Positions 8,079 to 16,246 are shown, counted from the first letter of the stretch. The stretch: 19,416 bases of DNA from SLRI01 sp964576715 (GCA_964576715.1 CAZNWE010000072.1:1-19416); one strand, 5' to 3'. Notes: generated from the sequence alone by a model not told the origin. Numbers and translations: made by a program.

Positions 8079-8093
8079 GCGGAGGCGGTCGGC

Positions 8094-10643
8094 TTGAGCC
8101 TGCACCTGACCACGGCACCCGACCAGCACGAACGGCTGCTCGCCGGCTACCGACCGCCGAGCGCTGCCTACGACGAGTTGACCGGCCCGGACGGCATGCC
8201 ACGGCCGGCCTGGCGCCCGTTGCTCGACAAGCTCGAGGCGATCGGGCCGTCGGGTCGCGAGCAGGTCGTCCGCACGGTCGAGCAGAAGCTGCTCGAGAGC
8301 GGCATTGCGTTCAACGTCCACGCCGATCCGGACGACCGGCAGGCGGCCTGGCGGCTCGATCTCCTGCCGGTGATCCTGACCGCCGCCGAATGGCACGGGC
8401 TCGAGGCGGCACTGGTGCAGCGGGTGCGGCTGATCGAGGCGGTGCTGCAGGACCTCTACGGGGCGCAGCGGCTGCTGCGCTCGGGCGTGCTGCCACCGTC
8501 GCTGGTCTTCGGCAATCCCGAGTTCCTCCACGGCTGCAGCGGCTGGCGACAGCCGCCGGCACGCTATCTTCACGTCTATGCCTGTGACCTCGCTCGCGAT
8601 CCCGACGGCGGCTGGCGGGTGCTGGCCGATCAGATCGACGCGCCTGCCGGCAATGGCTGGCTGCTGGCGAGCCGGGTGGCGCTGAGCCAGGGGCTCGGCG
8701 AGCTCTATTTCGACAGCCGCGTGCGCCGGGTGGCGAGCTTCTACGCGCGGCTGCAGAGCGGCCTGCAGGCGGCGGCACCGGGTGAGGACGGCCGGATCGT
8801 CGTGCTCTCGACCGGGGTCGAAGACCCGGGCTTCTTCAGTCACGCCTATTTGGCACGCTATCTCGGCTACGCCCTGGTCGAGCCCGCTGATCTGACCGAG
8901 CGCGATGGCCAGCTCTACCTCAAGACACTGGAAGGATTGCAGCGCGTCGACCTCGTGCTGCGCAAGATCGGCGGGCGCTTTGCCGATCCCCTGAATCTGC
9001 CGAATCGCGGCGGCGGCGGCACCCCTGGCCTGGTGCAGGCGGCGCGGCTCGGTCGCACGGTGATCGCCAACGCGCTCGGCTCCGGGGTTCTGCAGAACCG
9101 GGCCCTCGCCGGCTTCAGCAACGCGCTCGCCGAGACGCTGCTCGGCGAGCCCGCCGCACTGCGCGAGGCGACAGCACTGTGGCTCGGCGATCCGGCGGCC
9201 CAGGCGCAGATCCTCGACGAGCCGGGCTGGGTGGTGAGCCGGCTCACCGCGCGCCATGATCCGGGGGCGGTCGGCGACCGGGTCGATCCGCTGCCGGGGC
9301 TTGCCGATGACGGCGCGCGCCGCCGCTTCCTGGCGCGCGAGGGGCATCTGTGGGTCGCCGAACGGCCGACCCCGTTGCCGACCACCGCCGCCTTCGACGG
9401 CAGCGGGCTGCAGCCGGTGCACTGGGCGCTGCGCGTCTTCGCCGCGATCGACGACGAGGGCTGCCACGTGCTGCCCGGCGGGCTGGTCCGGCAGACGCCG
9501 GAGCCGGCGGTGGTGGGCCTGCCGAACGGGCACGGCTCGAAGGATCTCTGGGTGCTGCGCGACCCCGGCGACACGCTGGCGCCGAGCATCCTCACCCACC
9601 GCTTCGCCGCGGTGCATCTCCGTCGCACCGGCCGCGATCTCTTGTCCCGCACGGCCGAGAACCTGTTCTGGCTCGGCCGCTACACCGAGCGGGCCGAAGT
9701 GGTGCTGCGGGTGCTCAGGGCAGTGTTGAGCCGGTTGATCGAGGATGCCGGTCCGGAGCGGCAGCCGGCCCTTCTCGAGCTCTTGCTGTCGATCCACCTC
9801 GTCACCCCGGACACGGCGGGCGGCGGGTCGCGCGAGCGGATCGGCTGGGCGCTCGCGCAGCTCCTGCACGACCAGGCCCCGGCCTTCGGCATGCGCCGGT
9901 CGATCGACGGCAGCCGGCGCAACGCCACGTTGGCCCGTGGGGTGTTGAGCCAGGACGGCTGGCGCATCTTGAACGCGCTGTTCAACGACCGTCGATGGCG
10001 CCGGAGCTCGCGGCCGGTGCTGGTCGCCCCGCCGATCGACCTCGTCAACGACGCCATCTATCGACTGGTCGCATTCGCGGGCACTGCTGCGGAGAACATG
10101 ACCCGCAACTACTCCTGGCGGTTTTTGGCTATCGGCACCCGGCTCGAGCGCGCGCTGCAGACTGTCGATCTGGTCGCGACCCTCGCCGGTCGCCGCAACG
10201 ACGACGTCGACGAGACGATCGCCCTGACCGCGCTCCTCGAGATCGGCGACAGCTACATGACCTATCGCTCGCGCTACGCGGTGACGCCGATGGCGGTGCC
10301 GGTCGTCGATCTCTTGCTCCTCGACGAGAGCAACCCGCGCTCCCTGGCCTTTCAGCTCGTCTCTCTCGAGGGCCATCTGGCCGAGCTGCCGCATGACGGG
10401 CCCTACCGCTCGCCGGCCCAGCGCAAGGTTCTGGGGCTCTTGACCGAGTTGCGTCTGGCCGATCCCGACCGCCTGGTGGAGGAAGAGGAGGGTGGCCGCC
10501 TCGAGGCCTTCTTCGCCCGGGCGCGCGGCGACCTGGCCGCGGTCTCCGACCTCGTGGCGCGGTCCTATTTCGTCCTTGCCGAGACGCCGACCAGCACCTT
10601 CGCCACGCGTCGCGGCGAGCCCCCGGAGGCCGGCCACCTGTGA
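8094..10643 (+). CDS. Circularly permuted type 2 ATP-grasp / alpha-E domain fusion protein
   Basis: An 849-residue two-domain protein. Residues 1-505 match the circularly permuted ATP-grasp family (DUF404/DUF407): AYDELTGPDG, an Asn-Val-His segment near 74, YLHVYACDLARDPDGGWRVL, HAYLARYLGYALVEPADLTERDG (250-272), LKTLEGLQRVD, ANALGSGVL (325-333), LPGGLVR (460-466) and GSKDLWVL (481-488). From about residue 515 follows the alpha-E domain (DUF403), opening LLSRTAENLFWLGRYTERAE. The two are often encoded as neighbouring genes; here they are fused. ATP-grasp enzymes join a carboxylate to an amine, and this pair is thought to act in peptide synthesis or modification with adjacent transglutaminases. 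Several usual catalytic positions look changed. The start is a TTG at 8094 with GGAGG 8 nt upstream, 15 nt after the previous stop. The stop overlaps the next gene's GTG by 4 nt. Confidence 0.9.
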   Translation: MSLHLTTAPDQHERLLAGYRPPSAAYDELTGPDGMPRPAWRPLLDKLEAIGPSGREQVVRTVEQKLLESGIAFNVHADPDDRQAAWRLDLLPVILTAAEWHGLEAALVQRVRLIEAVLQDLYGAQRLLRSGVLPPSLVFGNPEFLHGCSGWRQPPARYLHVYACDLARDPDGGWRVLADQIDAPAGNGWLLASRVALSQGLGELYFDSRVRRVASFYARLQSGLQAAAPGEDGRIVVLSTGVEDPGFFSHAYLARYLGYALVEPADLTERDGQLYLKTLEGLQRVDLVLRKIGGRFADPLNLPNRGGGGTPGLVQAARLGRTVIANALGSGVLQNRALAGFSNALAETLLGEPAALREATALWLGDPAAQAQILDEPGWVVSRLTARHDPGAVGDRVDPLPGLADDGARRRFLAREGHLWVAERPTPLPTTAAFDGSGLQPVHWALRVFAAIDDEGCHVLPGGLVRQTPEPAVVGLPNGHGSKDLWVLRDPGDTLAPSILTHRFAAVHLRRTGRDLLSRTAENLFWLGRYTERAEVVLRVLRAVLSRLIEDAGPERQPALLELLLSIHLVTPDTAGGGSRERIGWALAQLLHDQAPAFGMRRSIDGSRRNATLARGVLSQDGWRILNALFNDRRWRRSSRPVLVAPPIDLVNDAIYRLVAFAGTAAENMTRNYSWRFLAIGTRLERALQTVDLVATLAGRRNDDVDETIALTALLEIGDSYMTYRSRYAVTPMAVPVVDLLLLDESNPRSLAFQLVSLEGHLAELPHDGPYRSPAQRKVLGLLTELRLADPDRLVEEEEGGRLEAFFARARGDLAAVSDLVARSYFVLAETPTSTFATRRGEPPEAGHL

Positions 10644-11527
10644 TCTTCGACGTCCGCCACAAGACCGTCTACCGCTACAGCCTGCCGGTCTCGATGTCGC
10701 ATCATCTGCTGCATCTGGAGCCGCGCGAAACGGCCCATCAACGGGTCGGGTGGTTCGCCATTCGGATCGAGCCCGAGCCCGGCTTCGACGACCGATCGAC
10801 CGATGCGTTCGGCAATCCGACACGCACCATCACCATGTCCCAGAGCCACCAGGAGTTGGTGATCGAGACCGAGAGCCGGGTTCATCTCGCACCGCGCGAG
10901 CTGCCCGACCCGCTGGCAACGCCGCCTTGGGAGGAGGTCGCGGAGCTGCGTCATGCCGCGCTCGACGATCCGGCCCTGGATGCCAGTCGGTTCGCCTTCG
11001 CCTCGCCCTTCGTCGAGCCGGACGAGGCGCTCGAGGCCTACGCGCGGGAGCGCTTTACCGCCGGGCGGCCGATCCTCGATGCGGCGATCGACCTCAACCG
11101 GCAGATTTTCGAGGATTTCACCTTCGATGCGCAGGCGACGACGATCGCCACGCCCGTCGCCGAGGTGCTCGCCAAGCGGCGCGGCGTCTGCCAGGACTTC
11201 AGTCATCTGATGCTGGCCTGCCTGCGCTCGATCGGGCTCGCCGCCCGCTACCAGTCAGGCTATCTGCTGACCCGGCCGTCGGCGGGTCAGACGAAGCTGG
11301 TGGGCAGCGATGCGAGCCATGCCTGGATAGCGCTGTATGTCCCGCGGACCGGCTGGGTTGAGCTCGACCCGACCAACAACTGCCTGCCGATGCGCGAGCA
11401 CGTCACCCTCGGCTGGGGGCGCGACTACAGCGACGTCAGCCCGATCGCCGGGATCGTCTACGGCGGCGGGCTGCACGACCCGGAAGTCGCGGTGGACGTG
11501 ATCGAGGTCGGCGGGAACCGGGTCTGA
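10640..11527 (+). CDS. Transglutaminase family protein (stand-alone)
   Basis: A 295-residue protein of the bacterial transglutaminase-like family. The N-terminal domain (FDVRHKTVYRYSLPVS, then HLLHLEPRE) spans about residues 1-85; the papain-like core spans about 145-260. The catalytic triad is intact: C184 (RRGVCQDFSHL), H227 (DASHAWIALY) and D243 (VELDPTNN). No signal peptide is visible, so it should act in the cytoplasm. Such proteins may cleave or form amide bonds in peptides; the substrate is unknown. It is the second transglutaminase in the unit and lacks any DUF2126 region. The GTG start at 10640 overlaps the previous stop (GTGA) and has GGAGG about 10 nt upstream. Its TGA shares one base with the ATG of the oxidoreductase that follows, so translation is probably coupled across all three genes. 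Confidence 0.93.
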   Translation: MIFDVRHKTVYRYSLPVSMSHHLLHLEPRETAHQRVGWFAIRIEPEPGFDDRSTDAFGNPTRTITMSQSHQELVIETESRVHLAPRELPDPLATPPWEEVAELRHAALDDPALDASRFAFASPFVEPDEALEAYARERFTAGRPILDAAIDLNRQIFEDFTFDAQATTIATPVAEVLAKRRGVCQDFSHLMLACLRSIGLAARYQSGYLLTRPSAGQTKLVGSDASHAWIALYVPRTGWVELDPTNNCLPMREHVTLGWGRDYSDVSPIAGIVYGGGLHDPEVAVDVIEVGGNRV

Positions 11528-13194
11528 TGGAAGTCGACTTCATCGTCGTCGGCGCCGGCAGCGCCGGTTGCGCCCTCGCCTATCGGTTGAGCGCGGACGG
11601 GCGGCACACGGTGCTGATCGTCGAGTACGGCGGCAGCGATGCCGGTCCCCTGATCCAAATGCCGGCGGCACTCTCGATCCCGATGAACATGCCGCGCTAC
11701 GACTGGGGCTATGCCAGCGAGCCCGAGCCCGGGCTCGGCGGCCGGCGGCTGCACTGCCCGCGCGGCAAGGTGATCGGCGGCTCCTCCTCGATCAACGGCA
11801 TGGTCTACGTCCGCGGCCACGCCATGGACTATGACGGCTGGGAGGCGGCCGGGGCGACGGGCTGGGGCTATCGCCACGTGCTGCCCTATTTCAAGCGCAT
11901 GGAGAACAGCCACGGCCACCCGGCCGAGATCGGGGAGTCCAGCTGGCGCGGCACCGGCGGCCCGTTGCATGTGACCCGCGGTGCCATGGCCAATCCGCTC
12001 TATCGCGCCTTCATCGACGCCGGTCGGCAGGCCGGCTACCCGCTGACCGCGGACTACAATGGCCGGCAGCAGGAAGGCTTCGGGCCGATGGAGATGACGG
12101 TCTGGGCGGGGCGGCGCTGGTCGGCCGCCAACGCCTATCTGCGCCCGGCATTGTTGCGCGCCAATATCGATCTGCTGCCCCGCACGCTGGCCCGCCGGGT
12201 GGTCTTCGCCGGTCGGCGCGCGGTCGGCGTCGAGGTGGAGCGGGCGGGCGAGGTCCGAACGATCACGGCGCGCCGCGAGGTGATCGTCGCGGCCGGGGCG
12301 ATCAACGCGCCGAAACTGCTGCTGCAGTCCGGGATCGGTGACGCCGCCGCGCTGCAGTCGGTCGGCATCGAGCCGCTGGCCGACCGGCCCGGCGTGGGGG
12401 CGAACCTGCAGGACCATCTCGAAGTCTATGTCCAGTACCGGGCAAGCCGGCCGGTCACGCTCTATCGCTACTGGAACCCGGCGGCCAAGGGGCTCATCGG
12501 CCTCTGGTGGCTGTTGAGCCGGCGGGGGCCCGGGGCCACCAACCATTTCGAGGCTTGCGCGTTCATCCGCTCGGCGGCCGGCGTCGCCTATCCCGATATC
12601 CAATACCATTTCCTGCCGCTCGCGGTGCGCTACGACGGCAAGGCCGCCGCGGCTGGCCATGGCTTCCAGGCGCATGTCGGGCCGATGCGGGCGAAGAGCC
12701 GGGGTCGGGTGAGGCTGACCTCGGCCGATCCCCGAGTACCGCCGGCGATCCTCTTCAACTATTTGAGCGAGCCGGCGGACCGCGAGGCGTTCCGCTGCTG
12801 CCTTCGCCTCACCCGCGAGATCTTCGCGCAGCCCGCGCTGCAGCCCTATGTGGCCGGTGAGATCCAGCCTGGCGCCGATGTCGAATCGGACGCAGCCCTC
12901 GACGCATTCGTCCGGGCCAATGTGGAGAGTGCTTACCATCCGTGCGGCACCTGCCGAATGGGCGCGGCCGCCGACCCCCTGGCCGTCGTCGATCCCGAGT
13001 GCCGGGTGATCGATGTCGAAGGCTTGCGCGTTGCCGACAGCTCCATCTTTCCCAGGATCACCAACGGCAACCTCAACGGCCCGTCGGTCATGGTCGGCGA
13101 GAAGGCGGCCGATCACATCCTCGGCAGGCCGCCCTTGCCGGCCGAAGGCGCCGCGTCCTGGCTTCACCCGAACTGGCGAACCGCGCAGCGCTGA
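11527..13194 (+). CDS. GMC family oxidoreductase (choline-dehydrogenase-like)
   Basis: A 555-residue FAD enzyme of the glucose-methanol-choline family, which oxidises alcohols to aldehydes or ketones. The ADP-binding motif GAGSAG is at residues 9-14, with the ribose-binding Glu at 33 (IVEYGG, where LLEAGG is usual). The GMC signature RGKVIGGSSSINGMVYVRG follows near residues 79-97. The C-terminal active site shows H471 (HPCGTCRMG) and N515 (NGNLNGPSVMVGEKAAD), spaced 44 residues apart like the catalytic His and Asn of choline oxidase. It resembles BetA, but GMC substrate preference cannot be read from these motifs and no betaine-aldehyde dehydrogenase is nearby. The ATG shares a base with the upstream stop (TGATG), which places the gene in the transglutaminase/ATP-grasp operon. 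The stop is 4 bp from that of the convergent small membrane protein. Confidence 0.92.
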   Translation: MEVDFIVVGAGSAGCALAYRLSADGRHTVLIVEYGGSDAGPLIQMPAALSIPMNMPRYDWGYASEPEPGLGGRRLHCPRGKVIGGSSSINGMVYVRGHAMDYDGWEAAGATGWGYRHVLPYFKRMENSHGHPAEIGESSWRGTGGPLHVTRGAMANPLYRAFIDAGRQAGYPLTADYNGRQQEGFGPMEMTVWAGRRWSAANAYLRPALLRANIDLLPRTLARRVVFAGRRAVGVEVERAGEVRTITARREVIVAAGAINAPKLLLQSGIGDAAALQSVGIEPLADRPGVGANLQDHLEVYVQYRASRPVTLYRYWNPAAKGLIGLWWLLSRRGPGATNHFEACAFIRSAAGVAYPDIQYHFLPLAVRYDGKAAAAGHGFQAHVGPMRAKSRGRVRLTSADPRVPPAILFNYLSEPADREAFRCCLRLTREIFAQPALQPYVAGEIQPGADVESDAALDAFVRANVESAYHPCGTCRMGAAADPLAVVDPECRVIDVEGLRVADSSIFPRITNGNLNGPSVMVGEKAADHILGRPPLPAEGAASWLHPNWRTAQR

Positions 13195-13198
13195 GCGG

Positions 13199-13501
13199 TC
13201 ATTCCTCCTCGAGCTGCCGCCGCAAGACGGCCCAGCGCCAGCGCACGATGGCAAAGGGCACGAGGGCCGATGCCGCGATCAAGGCAATCGCGATCAGGAA
13301 CGAGGATCGTGGCACGCGCTCGCCGGCGAGCAAGAGCGGCACCAGTGCATAGCCGCTGACCAGCGCGCCACAGAGCGCACCGACGATCAGGCTGAGACGG
13401 CCCAGCCGTCGATATCGCCGATACCGGAGGTAAGCGGTTCGCGGCCGCCGCCCACCGCCGTCAGTGCTACGATCGGCTGCCGCGACCATTCTTGGAGTCA
13501 T
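13199..13501 (-). CDS. Small two-TM membrane protein of unknown function
   Basis: About 100 residues from the ATG at 13501. A very basic N-terminal stretch (RRPRTAYLRYRRYRR, residues 18-32) is followed by two hydrophobic helices at about 35-58 and 67-87, then a charged tail ending LEEE. The pattern predicts a small inner-membrane hairpin with both ends in the cytoplasm. I do not recognise the family. The frame is open up to an ATG at 13579, but the added residues would be encoded by an AT-richer stretch full of repeats that looks regulatory, so the shorter form is preferred. An ATG at 13489 is also possible, and none of the starts has a strong ribosome-binding site. It lies downstream of, and on the same strand as, the GGDEF-EAL gene, with a 149-bp gap that probably holds its own promoter. 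Confidence 0.55.
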   Translation of the reverse strand: MTPRMVAAADRSTDGGGRRPRTAYLRYRRYRRLGRLSLIVGALCGALVSGYALVPLLLAGERVPRSSFLIAIALIAASALVPFAIVRWRWAVLRRQLEEE

Positions 13502-13531
13502 GGCGTAATCCGATAAATGGCGTACCAGAAT

Positions 13532-13567
13532 ACTAAAGTTTGTGTTGCGATGCGCAAGAACTAAAGT
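13532..13567. promoter_or_regulatory. Operator-like repeat module upstream of the small membrane protein
   Basis: The octamer ACTAAAGT occurs at 13532-13539 and again at 13560-13567, in the same orientation and 28 bp apart start to start. Between them lies the inverted repeat TTGCG-ATG-CGCAA (13545-13557). The segment is clearly richer in A and T than its surroundings and sits just upstream of the preferred ATG at 13501. This layout is what a dimeric regulator's operator would look like; the regulator is unknown. Confidence 0.45.
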
Positions 13568-13650
13568 GCAGCGCAGCATGATGCGCCGGCCCGTCCCCGC
13601 CGCATGCGCCTCGCTCGATGATGCTGTCCTGGTGGCTCGGTGCTGCGGTC

Positions 13651-16182
13651 CTAGGCGCGGCCCAGTGGCAGATGTCGGCGCTCGGTCGCCAGCTTGCGGG
13701 CGTCATCGGCAGGCACCGGCCGGCTGAACAGGTAGCCCTGTAGCTCGTCGCAGCCGCAGCCGCGCAGGATGACGTACTGGTCGTGGCTCTCGACGCCCTC
13801 GGCGATCACCTTCAGGCCCAAGGCCGAGCCGAAGGCGATGATGGCCCGGGCAATCGAGGCACTGGCCTCGTCGTGCGCAATATCGCGGACGAACGAGCGG
13901 TCGACCTTGAGCGAGCGGATCGGGAAGCGCTTGAGGTAGGAGAGCGAAGAGTAGCCGGTGCCGAAATCGTCGACAGCCAGGTTGATACCGAGCGCATGCA
14001 AGGCACCCAGCCGCTTGGCGGCGTCGACCACGTCCTCCATGATCACGCTCTCGGTGAGCTCGAGCTCGAGCAGATGCGGCGGAAAGCCGGTCGCCGCCAG
14101 GGTCCGGCGAACGCCGGGCACAAGATTGCCGTCATTGTACTGCCGGCCGGAAATGTTGATGGCGAGGCGCAACGGTGCGACGCCGGCGGCGAACCAGCGC
14201 TGCAGCTCACGGCAGGCGGTCTCGAGGACCCATTCGCCGATCTCGACGATGACGCCGGTTTCCTCGGCCACGGGAATGAATTCGCCGGGCGGCACCATGC
14301 CGAGCTCCGGGTGACGCCAGCGAATCAGGGCTTCCATGCCGACGATGCGCGACGAGGCGAAGCTGATCTGCGGCTGGTAGAGCAGCAGGAACTCGTCACG
14401 CTCGAGCGCCGCCAAGAGCTGCTGCTCGAGGAGCAGCCGATCGGACGAGGCGGCATTCATCGCATTGGTGTAGAACTGGTAGCCGGTCTCCTGGCTGTCC
14501 GGCAGACGCTCCAGGGCCGCCTCGGCATTGGCGATCAGCGCTTCCGCCGTCTCGCCATCGGCCGGATAGACGGCAATGCCGACCGTCGCACTCGCCGCGA
14601 TCTCGCGCCCGCCGACCAGCACCGGCTCGCGCAACTGCTCGAGCAGGGTCTGGGCGATCCGGGCGGCGTCCTCGGTGCTCGCGAGATTGCCGGCGAGCAC
14701 CGCGAACCGCGCCTCGCCGAGCGTCGCTGCCGTGTCCAGTCTGCCGATCGCTGCCGTCAACCGCCTCGCCAGTGCCGCCAGCAACCCCTCGGCCGTCGCC
14801 CGGCCGAACGAGCGATCGATCAGCGACCAGCGCGCCACCGCCACCACGAGAACCGCCAGGAGGCCTTGATTGGCAGCGGTCCGGGTGATGTTTTGGCGCA
14901 GCCGATCGAGGCAGAGGAAGCGGTTTGGCAGGCCGGTGAGTTCGTCGAAGTAGAGCGCATCGCGAAACCGCGTCTCGGTCGCCGGCTCGACCCGCAACGC
15001 CGCGAGCGCATAGCGTTGTCCGGCGAGCACCAGCGGCATCAGGCGCGCCCGTAGCGGCGCGGCGTCAGCGTTGCCGGCACCGGCGACAGCCTGACGTCCG
15101 GCCACCGCCAGCTCGACGAGATCGGCTTCCGGCATGGCAGGATCGGCGGCGAAGATACGTGCGAGGCCGGCGGCGGCCGCCTCGGCATCGGCGAACAACC
15201 GGGTGTGGCCCGCTCCCCCAACGAGGCTCTCCGGTGCCTGGCCGAGCAAGGTCGCCGCCGCGTCGTTGCACGCCAACACCCCGCCGGACCGATCCAGCAG
15301 CAGTGCTGCCGTGCCGACGACCTGCAACGCCTGTGTGGCAGCTTCGAGCGCGCGACCTGAATGGCGAACGGACGACGGCACGTTCCCGGCATCCGGGTCT
15401 GCCGCTCGGGATCCGGCATCGGGCGAGGCCACGGCCAGAGCGTCGTCGATGAGCCGCACCCGGCCGACGAGACCGATGACCTCGCCACTCGACGGATGGC
15501 GGAGCGGTACCGCCTGGTCGTCCAGCGTCAACCGTCGCGCACCATCCGGCTCGATCGCATAGCGCAGCCGCACGGCAGTGCCGGCCAACAGCTGCAGGTG
15601 GCGCGAGCGCACGGCGCGTCGGTCCTCGACCACCACGCGATCGAGCCAGCCGGCTCGGTCGGCGGCGAGGCCCAAGAGCGGACGATGGTCCGGCACGGCG
15701 GCGGTGATCGTCCAGCTGCCGTCGGCGGCGAGGCCGGCCGCATAGTGGAATTGTGCGACCGGATCGAGCGCCGCGGCAGCCGCAGGCCATTCGGCCAACA
15801 ACCGGCAAGGATCCGCCCAATGCTCGACGGCGAGGAAATAATGATGCTCGCCGAGGGCGCATCCCCAGAGGCGAAGCAGCGCCGGACCGGGCCAATCGAC
15901 GGCAAGCGGCAACTCGAGCGGCCGGCGCGCCCTGACAGCCTCGCCGATCCGCTCACTGCCGGCTGGATCGACGCTCGCCGCCAGGATCAGATCGAGCGGG
16001 ACGTTGGCGGTCGCCGTCGCCAGTCGCGGATCGTGCGCCTGCCAGACCGCGCGCCAGCCCGCATTGCTGGCAACCAGCTGGACCGGCGAGGCAATCGTCA
16101 AGAGCGCCGCCGGGATCGGGCAGTCTTCGAGAAAGGCCCTGCACGGCTGAGGCAGCGGCAACGCTTCGGCGTTTGACGACAC
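13651..16182 (-). CDS. PAS-GGDEF-EAL protein, predicted c-di-GMP phosphodiesterase
   Basis: An 843-residue signalling protein with no obvious transmembrane helix. The first 400 residues contain PAS-like sensor segments: about 15-125 and 145-245 (weaker), and 277-400 (clearer). Residues 405-570 form a GGDEF fold beginning YFDELTGLPNRF (411-422), but the active-site loop reads GEARF (489-493) and the upstream metal-binding Asp region reads VAVARW, so diguanylate cyclase activity should be absent. The EAL domain (about 585-835) keeps its catalytic residues: E617 (MEALIRW), N676, E708/E711 (ELTES), D738-D739 (VDDFGTGYSSL), K759 (KVDRSF), E795 (AEGVES) and QGYLFS. It is therefore a likely phosphodiesterase lowering c-di-GMP, possibly regulated by the GGDEF domain. 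The GTG start at 16182 has only a weak ribosome-binding site. A repeat-rich leader lies upstream. Confidence 0.92.
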   Translation of the reverse strand: MSSNAEALPLPQPCRAFLEDCPIPAALLTIASPVQLVASNAGWRAVWQAHDPRLATATANVPLDLILAASVDPAGSERIGEAVRARRPLELPLAVDWPGPALLRLWGCALGEHHYFLAVEHWADPCRLLAEWPAAAAALDPVAQFHYAAGLAADGSWTITAAVPDHRPLLGLAADRAGWLDRVVVEDRRAVRSRHLQLLAGTAVRLRYAIEPDGARRLTLDDQAVPLRHPSSGEVIGLVGRVRLIDDALAVASPDAGSRAADPDAGNVPSSVRHSGRALEAATQALQVVGTAALLLDRSGGVLACNDAAATLLGQAPESLVGGAGHTRLFADAEAAAAGLARIFAADPAMPEADLVELAVAGRQAVAGAGNADAAPLRARLMPLVLAGQRYALAALRVEPATETRFRDALYFDELTGLPNRFLCLDRLRQNITRTAANQGLLAVLVVAVARWSLIDRSFGRATAEGLLAALARRLTAAIGRLDTAATLGEARFAVLAGNLASTEDAARIAQTLLEQLREPVLVGGREIAASATVGIAVYPADGETAEALIANAEAALERLPDSQETGYQFYTNAMNAASSDRLLLEQQLLAALERDEFLLLYQPQISFASSRIVGMEALIRWRHPELGMVPPGEFIPVAEETGVIVEIGEWVLETACRELQRWFAAGVAPLRLAINISGRQYNDGNLVPGVRRTLAATGFPPHLLELELTESVIMEDVVDAAKRLGALHALGINLAVDDFGTGYSSLSYLKRFPIRSLKVDRSFVRDIAHDEASASIARAIIAFGSALGLKVIAEGVESHDQYVILRGCGCDELQGYLFSRPVPADDARKLATERRHLPLGRA

Positions 16183-16204
16183 GAGGACAGCCCGGATTGA
16201 CGTC

Positions 16205-16246
16205 GCTGCATGCCCGCCAAGGGGGGCACCGGCCCCTCGATGCAGC
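16205..16246 (-). promoter_or_regulatory. Nested stem-loop in the leader of the GGDEF-EAL gene
   Basis: The 7-bp arms GCTGCAT (16205-16211) and ATGCAGC (16240-16246) are perfect inverted copies. They enclose a second hairpin with GGGGC and GCCCC arms around a 4-nt loop (16223-16236). No run of T follows on either strand, so it does not look like an intrinsic terminator. It lies 23 bp upstream of the GTG start, where an RNA structure could affect translation or a protein could bind. It does not match a c-di-GMP riboswitch that I can recognise. Confidence 0.35.

Noticed and set aside
5802..10823. A 1673-codon open frame on the minus strand spanning the transglutaminase and ATP-grasp genes
   Set aside because: It is a shadow: the genes at 5865 and 8094 share one frame, and GC-rich codon use keeps the opposing frame free of stops. 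The translation is Arg/Gln/Gly-rich with no recognisable domain, while the plus-strand proteins show complete family motifs.
11458..13254. A 598-codon minus-strand frame opposite the GMC oxidoreductase
   Set aside because: Same effect of composition; the plus strand encodes a full GMC enzyme with its catalytic His and Asn.
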